Assembly: GCA_903830985.1 (NCBI GenBank)
Contig: CAIKVZ010000120.1
Coordinates: 1-54,456 of the forward strand
Length of the DNA stretch: 54,456 nt
Source of the DNA: an uncultured beta proteobacterium
GTDB lineage: Bacteria; Pseudomonadota; Gammaproteobacteria; Burkholderiales; Burkholderiaceae_C
Direction of reading: 5' to 3'
Shown here: piece after piece, positions 31,956 through 40,564 of the stretch
How the letters are laid out: each line of letters starts with the position of its first letter
Numbering within the stretch: position 1 is the stretch's first letter
Made by a program: the position numbers and the translations under genes
The notes under the pieces: model-generated
Told to the model about the DNA's origin: nothing
Databases searched by the model: none
What the model saw: the letters and a program-made list of their open reading frames with translations, nothing else

Positions 31956-34460
31956 ATGGCAACCCTTGCGAGTCTCGTGGTCAGCCTCGAGGCCAATGTC
32001 GCGCGCTTTGAGTCGGATCTGAACAAAGCTGAGTTCATGGCTAAAAAAGCCATGGACACGATCAGCAGTGTTTCGGAGTCGGCCATGGGCGCGGTCAAAG
32101 GGGCGGTGGCGGCGATGGCGGCGGCCTACACCTTTGATGCGTTTGCGGAAGGCATCAAGGGGGCGATTGCGTCGGCTGCCGAACTCGATCACATGGCCAA
32201 GAAAACCGGCGCTGCGGTTGAAGCACTCTCGGGCTTGAAGTCGGCGGCCAAGCTCTCGGGGACGGGGCTGGACGAAGTGGGCGGCGGACTGCAAAAACTC
32301 TCCAAAGCGATGTTCGAAGCCGCCGGCGGTAGCCAGAAGCAGTCCGATCTCTTCAAAACCTTGGGGATTGAGGTCACCGATTCGTCAGGCAAGTTGCGCG
32401 ATTCCGGAGAGGTGATGCTGGACTTGGCAAAGAAACTCGATTCGATGGACAGCAGCACGCAGGCGGTGGCGACCGCCCAGATGCTCTTGGGCAAACGCGG
32501 CGCTCAACTGCTGCCCTTTATGCAGGATCTGGCCGACATCGGGGAACTCAACGCAAAGGTCACCTCTGAGATGGCGTTTGAAGCCGATGCCTATGAAAAG
32601 AACCTGGTGCGCCTGGAGGGCCGCAAGAAGTCGCTCTACAACACCATCGCCGCCGCATTGTTGCCGGCGATGGTCGACTTCACGGACGCACTGGTGTCGG
32701 CTGGCAGCATGACCACGCGCCTCAATGAAAAGGCCAAAGAGCTCAAAGACGACAACGTCATCGAGTCATGGGCGCGCAACGCGATGCGTGCGGTCGCAGC
32801 ATTGATCGATGTCTTTGATGCGGTGATCCGGATCGTGCGCATCGTGGGTAACGCGATCGGCGCGGTCGCCGCCGACATCGTCTCGCTGGTGCAATTTACC
32901 GATGGTATTGCCGGCCAGATGATCAAGGAGAAGAGCCTTGATCCGGTCAAGCGCCGCTTTGCCACACTGACCTCGGATCTAACGAGCCACGCTGAGGCCT
33001 TTAACGAGGACATGGCCAAGATCTGGGATGCGCCGCTGTTTCTCACCAAACTTGAGGACCAGTTTGCCAAGCGTGATGCGGGGATCAAGAAAGCGGTCGA
33101 GTCGACTAAGCGATCGTTTGCGATTCCCGACCAAAGCGGCAATCAAAAAAGTCCGTTTGAGCGCTATCTGGATACGCTCAACGTCGAGGCGGTGAAAGAC
33201 AAACTGGGCAAATACGAGGGCATGATCGAAAAGGGACGTCTTCTCGCCGAAAAAGAGGGCCGTCTGGCCGACATGGGTAAAGTCACCGCAACGGTGGGCA
33301 CGATCCAGACGATTGATGAGGCCAAACGCATCGATGCTTTTGCCCACAGTCTGGATGAAGCGAACCGGCAGTATGCGTTTCAGAACACCTTGATTGGTCT
33401 TAACGCCCGCGATCAGGCGTTGGCCACCGAAGGCCGCAAGAACTTCCTTGCGGCGGAACAGCAAATCTGGGATGCCGAAAAGACCGGCGCCAAGTTATCC
33501 GCCGATGCCCAGGCGCGGCTACGTGCGGAGGCCACACGCACCACCGCCACCTTGGTGCAATCGACGAGCGCGCGCTTTGATGCGCAGCAAAAGTTCGATG
33601 AAACGCAGCGCCTCAAAGCCTTTACCCACAGCCTCACCGAAGCCAACCAGCAGTACGTGTTTCAGACCGGCTTGATTGGCCAGAACGCGCGCGCGCAGGA
33701 AATAGCCAACCTCGCGCGCAAAAACTATCTGGCGGTGGAACAACAGATCTGGGAGGCCGAGCAAAGTGGCACGAAATTAACACTCGATACGCAGGCGCGC
33801 CTGCGCGAAGCGGCGACACAATCGACGGCCGTGATGGTGGCGGCGATCAACGCACGCTGGGAGGCCGAGCACGCCTGGGAGACGGGCGTATCCAAAGCGC
33901 TGAATAACTACGTGGACAACGTCACCAGTGCTGCGGCGCAGGCCGAGCGCCTCTTCACCAATGCTTTCAGGGGGATGGAGGACGCGCTGGTGAAGTTCGT
34001 GCAGACGGGGAAACTCGATTTCAAGAGCCTCGCCAATTCGATCATTGCAGACCTGATTCGCATCCAGATCCAGAACAGCATCATGAAGCCGTTGGCACAG
34101 GCGACGAGCGGGATGTCGCTCTCGGGCCTCTTCAGTGGTGCCGGCAGTTTTATTTCCGGTCTCTTCAAAGCTGGTGGCGGACCGGTCGCGGCGAACCAAC
34201 CCTACATCGTGGGCGAGGAAGGCCCCGAGTGGTTTGTTCCCAATGGCGCAGGATCGATCATTCCCAACGGCCAGTCGCCGGAAACGTCTGCGACAACAAG
34301 CAGCAGCGCCGCACCGCAGGCGCCGATCAACATTAATTTCTCAGTGCGGGCGATGGATGCGCGGAGCTTTCAGTCGGCGATGGTGCAGAACAAGGCCGTG
34401 GTGGTGGGCATCGTGAACCAGGCGCTCAATATGCGCGGCCGCTACGGAATAACGGCATGA
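31956..34460 (+). CDS. Tail tape measure protein
   Basis: An 834-residue tape measure protein that fixes tail length. The N-terminal ATLASLVVSLEANVARFESD then DLNKAEFMAKKAMDTI is typical. A hydrophobic segment lies near 240-320 (VAALIDVFDAVIRIVRIVGN). Long helical stretches have internally repeated units, for example two copies of an FAHSLDEANRQYAFQ-like block (near 460 and 550). The C-terminal part holds GGGPVAANQPYIVGEEGPEW. The start is seven bases after the G-T stop, and the stop overlaps the next gene. Confidence 0.93.
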   Translation: MATLASLVVSLEANVARFESDLNKAEFMAKKAMDTISSVSESAMGAVKGAVAAMAAAYTFDAFAEGIKGAIASAAELDHMAKKTGAAVEALSGLKSAAKLSGTGLDEVGGGLQKLSKAMFEAAGGSQKQSDLFKTLGIEVTDSSGKLRDSGEVMLDLAKKLDSMDSSTQAVATAQMLLGKRGAQLLPFMQDLADIGELNAKVTSEMAFEADAYEKNLVRLEGRKKSLYNTIAAALLPAMVDFTDALVSAGSMTTRLNEKAKELKDDNVIESWARNAMRAVAALIDVFDAVIRIVRIVGNAIGAVAADIVSLVQFTDGIAGQMIKEKSLDPVKRRFATLTSDLTSHAEAFNEDMAKIWDAPLFLTKLEDQFAKRDAGIKKAVESTKRSFAIPDQSGNQKSPFERYLDTLNVEAVKDKLGKYEGMIEKGRLLAEKEGRLADMGKVTATVGTIQTIDEAKRIDAFAHSLDEANRQYAFQNTLIGLNARDQALATEGRKNFLAAEQQIWDAEKTGAKLSADAQARLRAEATRTTATLVQSTSARFDAQQKFDETQRLKAFTHSLTEANQQYVFQTGLIGQNARAQEIANLARKNYLAVEQQIWEAEQSGTKLTLDTQARLREAATQSTAVMVAAINARWEAEHAWETGVSKALNNYVDNVTSAAAQAERLFTNAFRGMEDALVKFVQTGKLDFKSLANSIIADLIRIQIQNSIMKPLAQATSGMSLSGLFSGAGSFISGLFKAGGGPVAANQPYIVGEEGPEWFVPNGAGSIIPNGQSPETSATTSSSAAPQAPININFSVRAMDARSFQSAMVQNKAVVVGIVNQALNMRGRYGITA

Positions 34461-35056
34461 GCGGCAGCTTTCCGACCAGCCCCGCTCCCAGTGCCCTCAA
34501 AATCCAGTCCTACCAGCCCACGCGCGTCTCGCTCTCGCACAACCTGCGACGCAGTGTGCGCACAAACGGCGCGCAGCGCTGGGTGATTACCGCCGACTGG
34601 GTCGGTTTGACACGTGCGCAATTCGCGCCGATTCAGGCGTTTGTTCTCGCACAGCGAGGGCAGTGGGATACGTTTACCGCCGCACTCCCCGCACACAAGT
34701 TGCCGCAAGGGGTGGCGACTGGCACACCGGTGGTAAACGGCGCCAATCAGCAAGGGCGCAGCCTTGCCACCCGCGGCTGGACGGCGAATCTGGCGGGCGT
34801 CATGAAAGCCGGAGATTTCCTGGGCATTGCCGGACAAACCAAGGTCTACATGGTCACCGCCGACGCCAACGCCGATAGCACCGGTTCAACGACATTACTA
34901 ATCGAACCGGCACTGCTGATGGTGCCCAGCGACAACGTCAGCCTGGTGGTGCGCAACGTACCGTTTACCCTGGCCATGGGTGGCGACACCCTTGAGTCTG
35001 CGGTAGCGCCGGGGTCGATCTACAACTTCAGCTTGCAACTGGTGGAGGCTTTTTAA
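34457..35056 (+). CDS. Distal tail-like protein
   Basis: A 199-residue protein immediately after the tape measure gene. It is beta-rich, with LKIQSYQPTRVSLSHNLRRS, RWVITADWVGLTRAQFAPIQ and a C-terminal IYNFSLQLVEAF. The position and the tail-tip style SLQLVE ending suggest a distal tail component, equivalent in position to lambda gpM/gpL. It overlaps both neighbours (ATGA and TAATG), so it is part of the coupled tail operon. I do not recognise a named family with certainty. Confidence 0.7.
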   Translation: MSGSFPTSPAPSALKIQSYQPTRVSLSHNLRRSVRTNGAQRWVITADWVGLTRAQFAPIQAFVLAQRGQWDTFTAALPAHKLPQGVATGTPVVNGANQQGRSLATRGWTANLAGVMKAGDFLGIAGQTKVYMVTADANADSTGSTTLLIEPALLMVPSDNVSLVVRNVPFTLAMGGDTLESAVAPGSIYNFSLQLVEAF

Positions 35057-35619
35057 TGGATCGCGGCGCCAGTACCGAATTCATAGCTGAGCTCCTGAAG
35101 TCGAGCAACAAGCCGGTGTATCTGGTCGAGGTGGTCTTTGACGACGGCACTATCCGCATGACCGATGCCTGGATCAATGTCATTTGGTCTAGCAACGCGT
35201 TTACCGCCAACGGGCACTTCCTCGGATTTACAGGGCTGTCCGAGACCAGCGACATGAGCATTCCGAACGTCACGGTGCAGGTGTCGGCGGTGGATCAACT
35301 GTGGATATCGATTGCGCTCTCGAAACCCTACATCGACCGGCGTATTGCGATCTACAAGGCATTTCTCGATTACCGCCTGGCCCTCATCAGCAATCCGTTG
35401 CTGGTGTTCGATGGCCGTATCGATGCGATGGAAATATCGGACGACCCGGGCAACGGCACCTGCACGATTGCGGTGACTGCCAGCTCGCAATGGGTGGATT
35501 TTCAGAGGACGCCGGGCCGGCACACCAATGATCCGGAAGAACAGATCTGGTTTCCGGGGGATCGAGGGTTTCAGTTCGTTACCAACATCAACCAGCAGAT
35601 TAAATGGGGCGCTGCGTGA
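35056..35619 (+). CDS. Tail tip protein, DUF1833/DUF2163-like position
   Basis: A 187-residue beta-rich protein: STEFIAELLKSSNKPVYLVE, then TANGHFLGFTGLSETSDMSI and FDGRIDAMEISDDPGNGT. The layout (a field-type strand pattern with a Gly-rich turn and a C-terminal SQWVDFQRTPGRHTND) resembles proteins preceding the J-like tip protein in siphophages. The exact family name is uncertain. The stop overlaps the GTG start of the GNAT gene. Confidence 0.7.
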   Translation: MDRGASTEFIAELLKSSNKPVYLVEVVFDDGTIRMTDAWINVIWSSNAFTANGHFLGFTGLSETSDMSIPNVTVQVSAVDQLWISIALSKPYIDRRIAIYKAFLDYRLALISNPLLVFDGRIDAMEISDDPGNGTCTIAVTASSQWVDFQRTPGRHTNDPEEQIWFPGDRGFQFVTNINQQIKWGAA

Positions 35620-36083
35620 AGGATGGACGCTCGCGCTACACCTACGCGCGCATCCCTGTTGGCACGGCAATCGGCGAATTGCAGGGGCTGGCTGCGCGCG
35701 AATACGACGAGGTTGGTCAGAAGGATTTGGATCACCTGAACATCGACTGGAAACGCTACTGCGAACTGGACGCTGCCGGAAAACTCGCCACCTTCATTGC
35801 CAAGCGCGATGGAGTGATTGTGGGTTACGCCGCGTTTGTCGTGCAAACCCACATCCATTACTGCGAAGCACTAATCGCCGCCAACAGCGCGGTCTACGTG
35901 GTCCCTGAAGCCCGGGTCGGGCGCGTGGCGCTGAAACTGTTGCGCTATGCGGAAGTCGGTTTGAAAGCCCAGGGCGTGAAGAAGATCTACTACCACGTGA
36001 AACAAGAAAAAGACTTCGGTCGCCTGCTCGAGCACCTGGGTTATCGGGACAGCGAACGCCTCTTTGCCAAGGTAGTCCAGTAA
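35616..36083 (+). CDS. GNAT-family acetyltransferase-like protein
   Basis: A 155-residue GNAT-fold protein. It has YARIPVGTAIGELQGLAARE in the N-terminal part, GVIVGYAAFVVQTHIHYCEA as the central strands, VVPEARVGRVALKLLRYAE at the acetyl-CoA-binding turn, and a C-terminal FGRLLEHLGYRDSERLFAKV. GNAT enzymes transfer acetyl groups from acetyl-CoA. GTG 35616 overlaps the upstream stop; ATG 35604 is an alternative. Located inside the tail-tip operon, it may modify a host or virion component. The acceptor is unknown. Confidence 0.78.
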   Translation: MKDGRSRYTYARIPVGTAIGELQGLAAREYDEVGQKDLDHLNIDWKRYCELDAAGKLATFIAKRDGVIVGYAAFVVQTHIHYCEALIAANSAVYVVPEARVGRVALKLLRYAEVGLKAQGVKKIYYHVKQEKDFGRLLEHLGYRDSERLFAKVVQ

Positions 36084-39052
36084 TGGCCGGCATTGTGATC
36101 GGCGCCATCGTCGGTTCGGTGGTGTCGGAGGCCGTGGGCGCAGTGGTGGCCGATGCGGTGCTCGGTATGGTTATCGAGTCCGGTATCACGGCAGCGGCAG
36201 CCGATGTGCTGGGGGCGTCCCTTGCCACCGCTAGTTTCATTGGCGGGGCGACGGGCCTTGTGGCCGGTGGTGTGGCAAGCCTCGCCGTGCAGTCGGTGAT
36301 CGGCAGCAACGGGCCATCGAGCGCTCAGTCTGCTGTGGCCGCTGCGCAAGCGCAGGGCATCCTCCTCAACTCGCAGAGCAACGTCGATCCGATTCCGGTG
36401 ATCTACGGTCGGCGCCGAGTTGGCGGTACGCGGGTGCTGATCGAAGTGTCAGGGGCCAGCAACGAATATCTGCACATCGTTGTCGTTCTCGCCGAGGGTC
36501 CGGTGGCTGCGATCGACAACGTGTATCTGGATGATCTGCTCGCGACCGATGCCAAGTTCGCGGGTCTGGTGACAGTCAATAAGCACTTGGGCACCGCCAA
36601 TGAAGCAGCCGACAGCGAGCTAATCAGTGCCGTGCCGAAATGGACCACCGAGTGCAAACTCGCCAACTGCGCCTACATCTACGTCAAGCTCAAATACGAC
36701 AGCAACGCATTCTCGGGTTTGCCGACCATCACGGCGGACGTGCGCGGGCGCACGCTCTTTGACCCGCGCGATGGACAGACCCGTTATTCGAACAACGCAG
36801 CATTAGCGGTGCGTGACTACCTGACGAACCCCCTCTACGGACGTGGCGTTGGAACAACCAACGTCGATGACCTGAGTTTCATAGCAGCAGCAAACGCCTG
36901 TGACGCACGCATTACGTCACCCGCGTTCTCAGACACCTTCACGGCCGATGCGGCGAGTGACACGCTAACCTTTGCGCAGGCGCTGCCGATCGACACTGGC
37001 GACGGCATCAAAGTGAGTTCGGTAGCAACACTGCCAACGCCACTCACCGCCACGACAACCTACTACGCGATCAAGTCAACGGACACGGCCTACCAGTTGG
37101 CAACGAGTGCGGCCAATGCGTTTGCAGGCATTGCCGTGGATATCGCGAGCGCTGGTGTCGGCACGCACACGCTAACGCAAGCTGATTACGCGGCCTACAC
37201 GTGCGACGGCACGGTTGACACTAATCAGACGGCCTACGACAACATCCGGGCCTTGCTCACGGCGTGCCGCGGGATGCTCATTTTTAGCGGCGGCAAGTAT
37301 CGGTTGGTGCTGGATATCGCGACCACCGCCTCGAGCTTCGGATTTACGGAGAGCAACATCACCGGCTCCTGGGTGATCAGTCAGGCCGGCAAGCGTGCCA
37401 AATACAACCGGGTCACCGCTGGGTTTTACAACCCGGCCAAGAAGTGGCAACCCGATCTGGCGATGATCGAGTCGACGTTGTTGCGCGCGACCGACAATGC
37501 CCTGATTCTGGAAGCGAAGATCGACCTGCCGTTCACGGCCAACAGTTACCGCGCGCAGAACATCGGCCAGTTGACCCTGAACCAGAGCCGCTACGGGCTG
37601 GTGGTCAAGTTCTCGGCATTTCAAGAGGGCTTGCGCTGCGAGGTCGGTGATGTGGTGCCGATCACACATTCGACGCCGGGTTGGGGCGCGAAGCTCTTTC
37701 GCATCCTGCAAATCGAGATCAAGGACAACGACGAGGTCTATGTCGTTGCCCGTGAATATAACGCCAGTATTTATACGCAGGCAGTATTGGAGCCGGCGGC
37801 GGTGATTGCCGAATCGAATCTACCGGACCCGTTTAGCGTGCCTACCGTGGCCGGACTCACTTTGGCCAGTGGAACGGCCGAGTTATTGCGCTTGGCCGAT
37901 GGTTCGGTGATTTCGCGCATCCGCGTGAGCTGGACAGCGCCTACGGACATATACGCGCAAAAAGGTCAAATCGAGGTGCAGTCGCGCCTAGCTAACGAAT
38001 CGGCCTGGTCACCGGCAGACATCGTTGCAGCTGACCTGACAACCGCGTGGATCGCACCGGTGCAGGACAGCGTCAACGTTGAGGTGCGTGTGCGGGCGGT
38101 CAATTCGATCGGCGTGCGCGGGGACTGGACACAAGCGAGCGTGGCTGTGGTGGGTAAAACCGCACCGCCATCGAACGTGCCGTGGTTACGCCTCGATGGC
38201 ACACGACTCACCTGGGGGGCGGTCGATGACATTGATCTGGCCGGTTATAGCGTGCGCTGGCAACCGGGGGCGAGTCGATCATGGGCGGACGCGCTTGAAC
38301 TGCATACCGGTTTGCTATCGGTTTCACCTTGGGACCTGGTCACCATTCCCTATGGCGTAGGCCAGATTCTGATCAAGGCGATAGACACGACCGGCAACGA
38401 GAGCGTGGCGGTAACTGTGGTGTCCTGCAACCTTGGCGATGCGCCAGTTGAGAACATCTTTGCCAGCACAACCTTAAACAGCACGCCGGTTAATGCCATC
38501 GACGCCTCCCAGATGTGGGGTAACCCCGCATCCCAACTGTGGACCTCAGATGCGACAGTGTTTCTCGTCCCGCAATACCAACCGATCGTCTGGACCGGGA
38601 GCACCGTCTTTATCGATAGCGGCAGCTTGACACTCGCGGTCTCGGTGACCGGCTACGCGTGGAAGATCACGTGGAAGAAATCAACGGACGCCGCCTACGT
38701 GCCGTTTCCGGGTCGCGCCTGGGCGGATGCCGGTGTGACCTATCAGTTTCGCATCGACGTCGAGCAAAGCAGTCAGCCTGCGTTTGTGGGCGCTGTCGTT
38801 GCCCAGATCGACGTTCCGGACAAAACCATACGTTTGCCGAATGTCGCCATTGGAACAGGCGGCACGCGCCTCGCCATCGGTGCGGGTTGGAAAAGTGTCG
38901 TGATCGTGAACCTCACGCTGCAAGGCGATGGGGGTGCGGCCACCACCGCACGTGTGCTGGATAAATCAACCACCGGTCCACTCGTTCAGTGCTTTAGCGC
39001 CGCCGGCACCGCTGCTGCCGGAACGGTGGACGCCTTTGTTCAAGGATATTGA
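36083..39052 (+). CDS. Tail tip attachment protein (lambda J-like)
   Basis: A 989-residue central tip protein. The N-terminal 90 residues are hydrophobic and Gly/Ala-rich (GIVIGAIVGSVVSEAVGAVV). The J-type core follows (DPIPVIYGRRRVGGTRVLIE, SNEYLHIVVVLAEGPVAAID), then fibronectin-III-like segments near 615-720 (SRIRVSWTAPTDIYAQKGQ) and a beta-rich receptor-binding end. An apparent extra domain, rich in Ala/Thr, is inserted near 290-365. It determines host binding. The start overlaps the GNAT stop. Confidence 0.88.
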   Translation: MAGIVIGAIVGSVVSEAVGAVVADAVLGMVIESGITAAAADVLGASLATASFIGGATGLVAGGVASLAVQSVIGSNGPSSAQSAVAAAQAQGILLNSQSNVDPIPVIYGRRRVGGTRVLIEVSGASNEYLHIVVVLAEGPVAAIDNVYLDDLLATDAKFAGLVTVNKHLGTANEAADSELISAVPKWTTECKLANCAYIYVKLKYDSNAFSGLPTITADVRGRTLFDPRDGQTRYSNNAALAVRDYLTNPLYGRGVGTTNVDDLSFIAAANACDARITSPAFSDTFTADAASDTLTFAQALPIDTGDGIKVSSVATLPTPLTATTTYYAIKSTDTAYQLATSAANAFAGIAVDIASAGVGTHTLTQADYAAYTCDGTVDTNQTAYDNIRALLTACRGMLIFSGGKYRLVLDIATTASSFGFTESNITGSWVISQAGKRAKYNRVTAGFYNPAKKWQPDLAMIESTLLRATDNALILEAKIDLPFTANSYRAQNIGQLTLNQSRYGLVVKFSAFQEGLRCEVGDVVPITHSTPGWGAKLFRILQIEIKDNDEVYVVAREYNASIYTQAVLEPAAVIAESNLPDPFSVPTVAGLTLASGTAELLRLADGSVISRIRVSWTAPTDIYAQKGQIEVQSRLANESAWSPADIVAADLTTAWIAPVQDSVNVEVRVRAVNSIGVRGDWTQASVAVVGKTAPPSNVPWLRLDGTRLTWGAVDDIDLAGYSVRWQPGASRSWADALELHTGLLSVSPWDLVTIPYGVGQILIKAIDTTGNESVAVTVVSCNLGDAPVENIFASTTLNSTPVNAIDASQMWGNPASQLWTSDATVFLVPQYQPIVWTGSTVFIDSGSLTLAVSVTGYAWKITWKKSTDAAYVPFPGRAWADAGVTYQFRIDVEQSSQPAFVGAVVAQIDVPDKTIRLPNVAIGTGGTRLAIGAGWKSVVIVNLTLQGDGGAATTARVLDKSTTGPLVQCFSAAGTAAAGTVDAFVQGY

Positions 39053-39053
39053 G

Positions 39054-39392
39054 ATGAATTATCAGACAACGAGTCCGTTCAAGCGCGGCGACACACTGGC
39101 TCTCTCCGGGATCTACCGTGAAAACGGTGTCGCCGTCTCACTCTCCAATCACGTGTTCCGCTCACAACTGCGTACCAGCACCGGCACGCTGGCCGCAACC
39201 CTGGTGGCGGTGATCGATGCGGATCAGACCGCGAACCCGGGTCGCTTTTATCTAGGGTTGAGCGATACAGCGCAATCGGCGTCGTTCCCCGCACCGGCTA
39301 ATCTCTACTGCGACGTTGAGGTGCAAGTGGGCGGTGTCGTGCGCTCGACCGAGACCTTCATCGTGCCGGTCGTACCGGACGTCAGCCAATGA
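39054..39392 (+). CDS. Beta-rich tail tip accessory protein
   Basis: A 112-residue protein: TTSPFKRGDTLALSGIYREN, then RSQLRTSTGTLAATLVAVID and a C-terminal DVEVQVGGVVRSTETFIVPV. The fold looks like a small Ig-like or BppU-like beta-sandwich found in phage tip assemblies. ATG 39054 follows the J-like stop directly. Its stop overlaps the next small ORF (ATGA). Function is inferred from location only. Confidence 0.7.
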   Translation: MNYQTTSPFKRGDTLALSGIYRENGVAVSLSNHVFRSQLRTSTGTLAATLVAVIDADQTANPGRFYLGLSDTAQSASFPAPANLYCDVEVQVGGVVRSTETFIVPVVPDVSQ

Positions 39393-39556
39393 GCGAAGTA
39401 AGCCTCACGCTGGAACCCCTCTGGGCGGCGACGACGATCGAATTATCTCTGACAGTGCCAGGGCCCCAGGGGCCCAAGGGCGATCAGGGAAACGTCGGTC
39501 CCGTCGGCGCCATGCCTGACGTCACAACGCTGGCGCTGGACGCTGGTTATTTCTAA
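39389..39556 (+). CDS. Small collagen-like tail protein
   Basis: A 55-residue protein. It starts at an ATG overlapping the previous stop, reads MSEVSLTLEPLWAATTIE, continues with a short collagen-like run (PGPQGPKGDQGNVGP) and ends DVTTLALDAGYF. The overlap and the Gly-X-Y run, which is also found in the next fibre gene, support it as a real gene or as a small fibre hinge. Confidence 0.65.
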   Translation: MSEVSLTLEPLWAATTIELSLTVPGPQGPKGDQGNVGPVGAMPDVTTLALDAGYF

Positions 39557-39568
39557 ACGGAGAACGCT

Positions 39569-40354
39569 ATGCCCAACCTGATTCAAATCAAACGCTCGAC
39601 CACCACAGCCACACCGCCCACGCTGGCGGTAGGTGAGCTAGCCTGGTCAGAACTCACCGACAACCTCTTTATCGGCGAATCCGGCAACGTGGTGACCGCC
39701 ATTGCGGGGCCCGGTACGTATCTCAAGAAAGTCGATGCCTACACGAAGGCGGAGACCGACACGCGGATTCAGGCAGTGGTTGGTGCTGCACCGGCGGCGC
39801 TCGATACCTTGACCGAACTCGCTGCAGCTTTGGGTCAGGACGCCAATTACGCAGCCACCATCACCACGGCGTTGGCGGCCAAAGCAGCTAGTGATCTCTC
39901 CAACGTGGGTACGTTGCCGGCCGGTGTTGTGACCCAGTTAAAGGGTGCCACGGGAGCAACGGGTGCTACCGGCGCGCAGGGTATTCAAGGTTTGACGGGG
40001 GCCACAGGTACTGCTGGCGCTACCGGCGCTACCGGGCCTACGGGCGCGCAAGGCATTCAAGGCCTTACCGGCGCGACTGGCGCTGCCTCGACCGTAGCAG
40101 GGCCCACGGGTCCGACCGGAGCGACCGGCGCCAGTGGCACAACAGGGGCAACGGGTGCACAAGGTATTCAAGGTCTGACCGGTGCTACCGGTGCTGCTTC
40201 CACCGTAGCCGGCCCCACCGGTGCAACTGGTGCTACCGGACCCGCAGGCACCACCACCTGGTCTGGAATCACGACGAAGCCGACCACCTTGTCGGGCTTT
40301 GGTATCACCGACGCACTGTCCACCAGCGCGACCATTGATGGCGGGTCGTTCTAG
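39569..40354 (+). CDS. Collagen-like tail fibre
   Basis: A 261-residue fibre protein. Residues 1-50 ([20 protein letters not shown], then [13 protein letters not shown]) form a major-tropism-determinant N-like domain. A short helical region follows ([20 protein letters not shown]), and then about 100 residues of Gly-X-Y collagen-like sequence with three copies of [13 protein letters not shown]. Collagen-like repeats form extended trimers in phage fibres. The start has GGAGAACG upstream. Only the short [11 protein letters not shown] tail follows the collagen run, so a receptor-binding head may be supplied by other proteins. Confidence 0.85.
   Translation: MPNLIQIKRSTTTATPPTLAVGELAWSELTDNLFIGESGNVVTAIAGPGTYLKKVDAYTKAETDTRIQAVVGAAPAALDTLTELAAALGQDANYAATITTALAAKAASDLSNVGTLPAGVVTQLKGATGATGATGAQGIQGLTGATGTAGATGATGPTGAQGIQGLTGATGAASTVAGPTGPTGATGASGTTGATGAQGIQGLTGATGAASTVAGPTGATGATGPAGTTTWSGITTKPTTLSGFGITDALSTSATIDGGSF
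39943..40254 (+). repeat. Collagen-like coding repeat with three [13 protein letters not shown] units
   Basis: The DNA encodes mostly Gly-Ala-Thr and Gly-Pro-Thr triplets with three long units containing the GGTATTCAAGG-like core. The codons have diverged between units, so the repeat is old and selected at protein level. Long units could recombine and change fibre length. Confidence 0.7.
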
Positions 40355-40356
40355 TC

Positions 40357-40551
40357 ATGGCCAACGCCATTCTGCACAAGCGCAGCAGCACGGCGGCAAG
40401 CGTTCCGACCGCGGCGCAGGTGACGCTGGGCGAACTGGTGATGAACGTGGCCGACGGCAAACTTTATCTCAAACGCACAGACGGCGTGATCGTCACCTTT
40501 GTGCCGGGCTACGTGCCAGGCCAAGGGGACGCCGCACCGATGTGGAAATAA
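40357..40551 (+). CDS. Small tail fibre N-domain-like protein
   Basis: A 64-residue protein starting two bases after the collagen fibre stop. It has AILHKRSSTAASVPTAAQVT, then LGELVMNVADGKLYLKRTDG and ends in DAAPMWK. It is similar in pattern to the N-terminal domain of the collagen-like fibre (KRS...GEL...LYLK), so the two are probably paralogous tail-fibre attachment domains. It may form a cap or adaptor at the tip. Function is inferred. Confidence 0.68.
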   Translation: MANAILHKRSSTAASVPTAAQVTLGELVMNVADGKLYLKRTDGVIVTFVPGYVPGQGDAAPMWK

Positions 40552-40564
40552 CCGGAGACATGTA

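Noticed and set aside
40357-40551. Possible diversity-generating retroelement, because the fibre N-domain resembles the major tropism determinant
   Set aside because: There is no reverse transcriptase gene and no template/variable repeat pair in the window.
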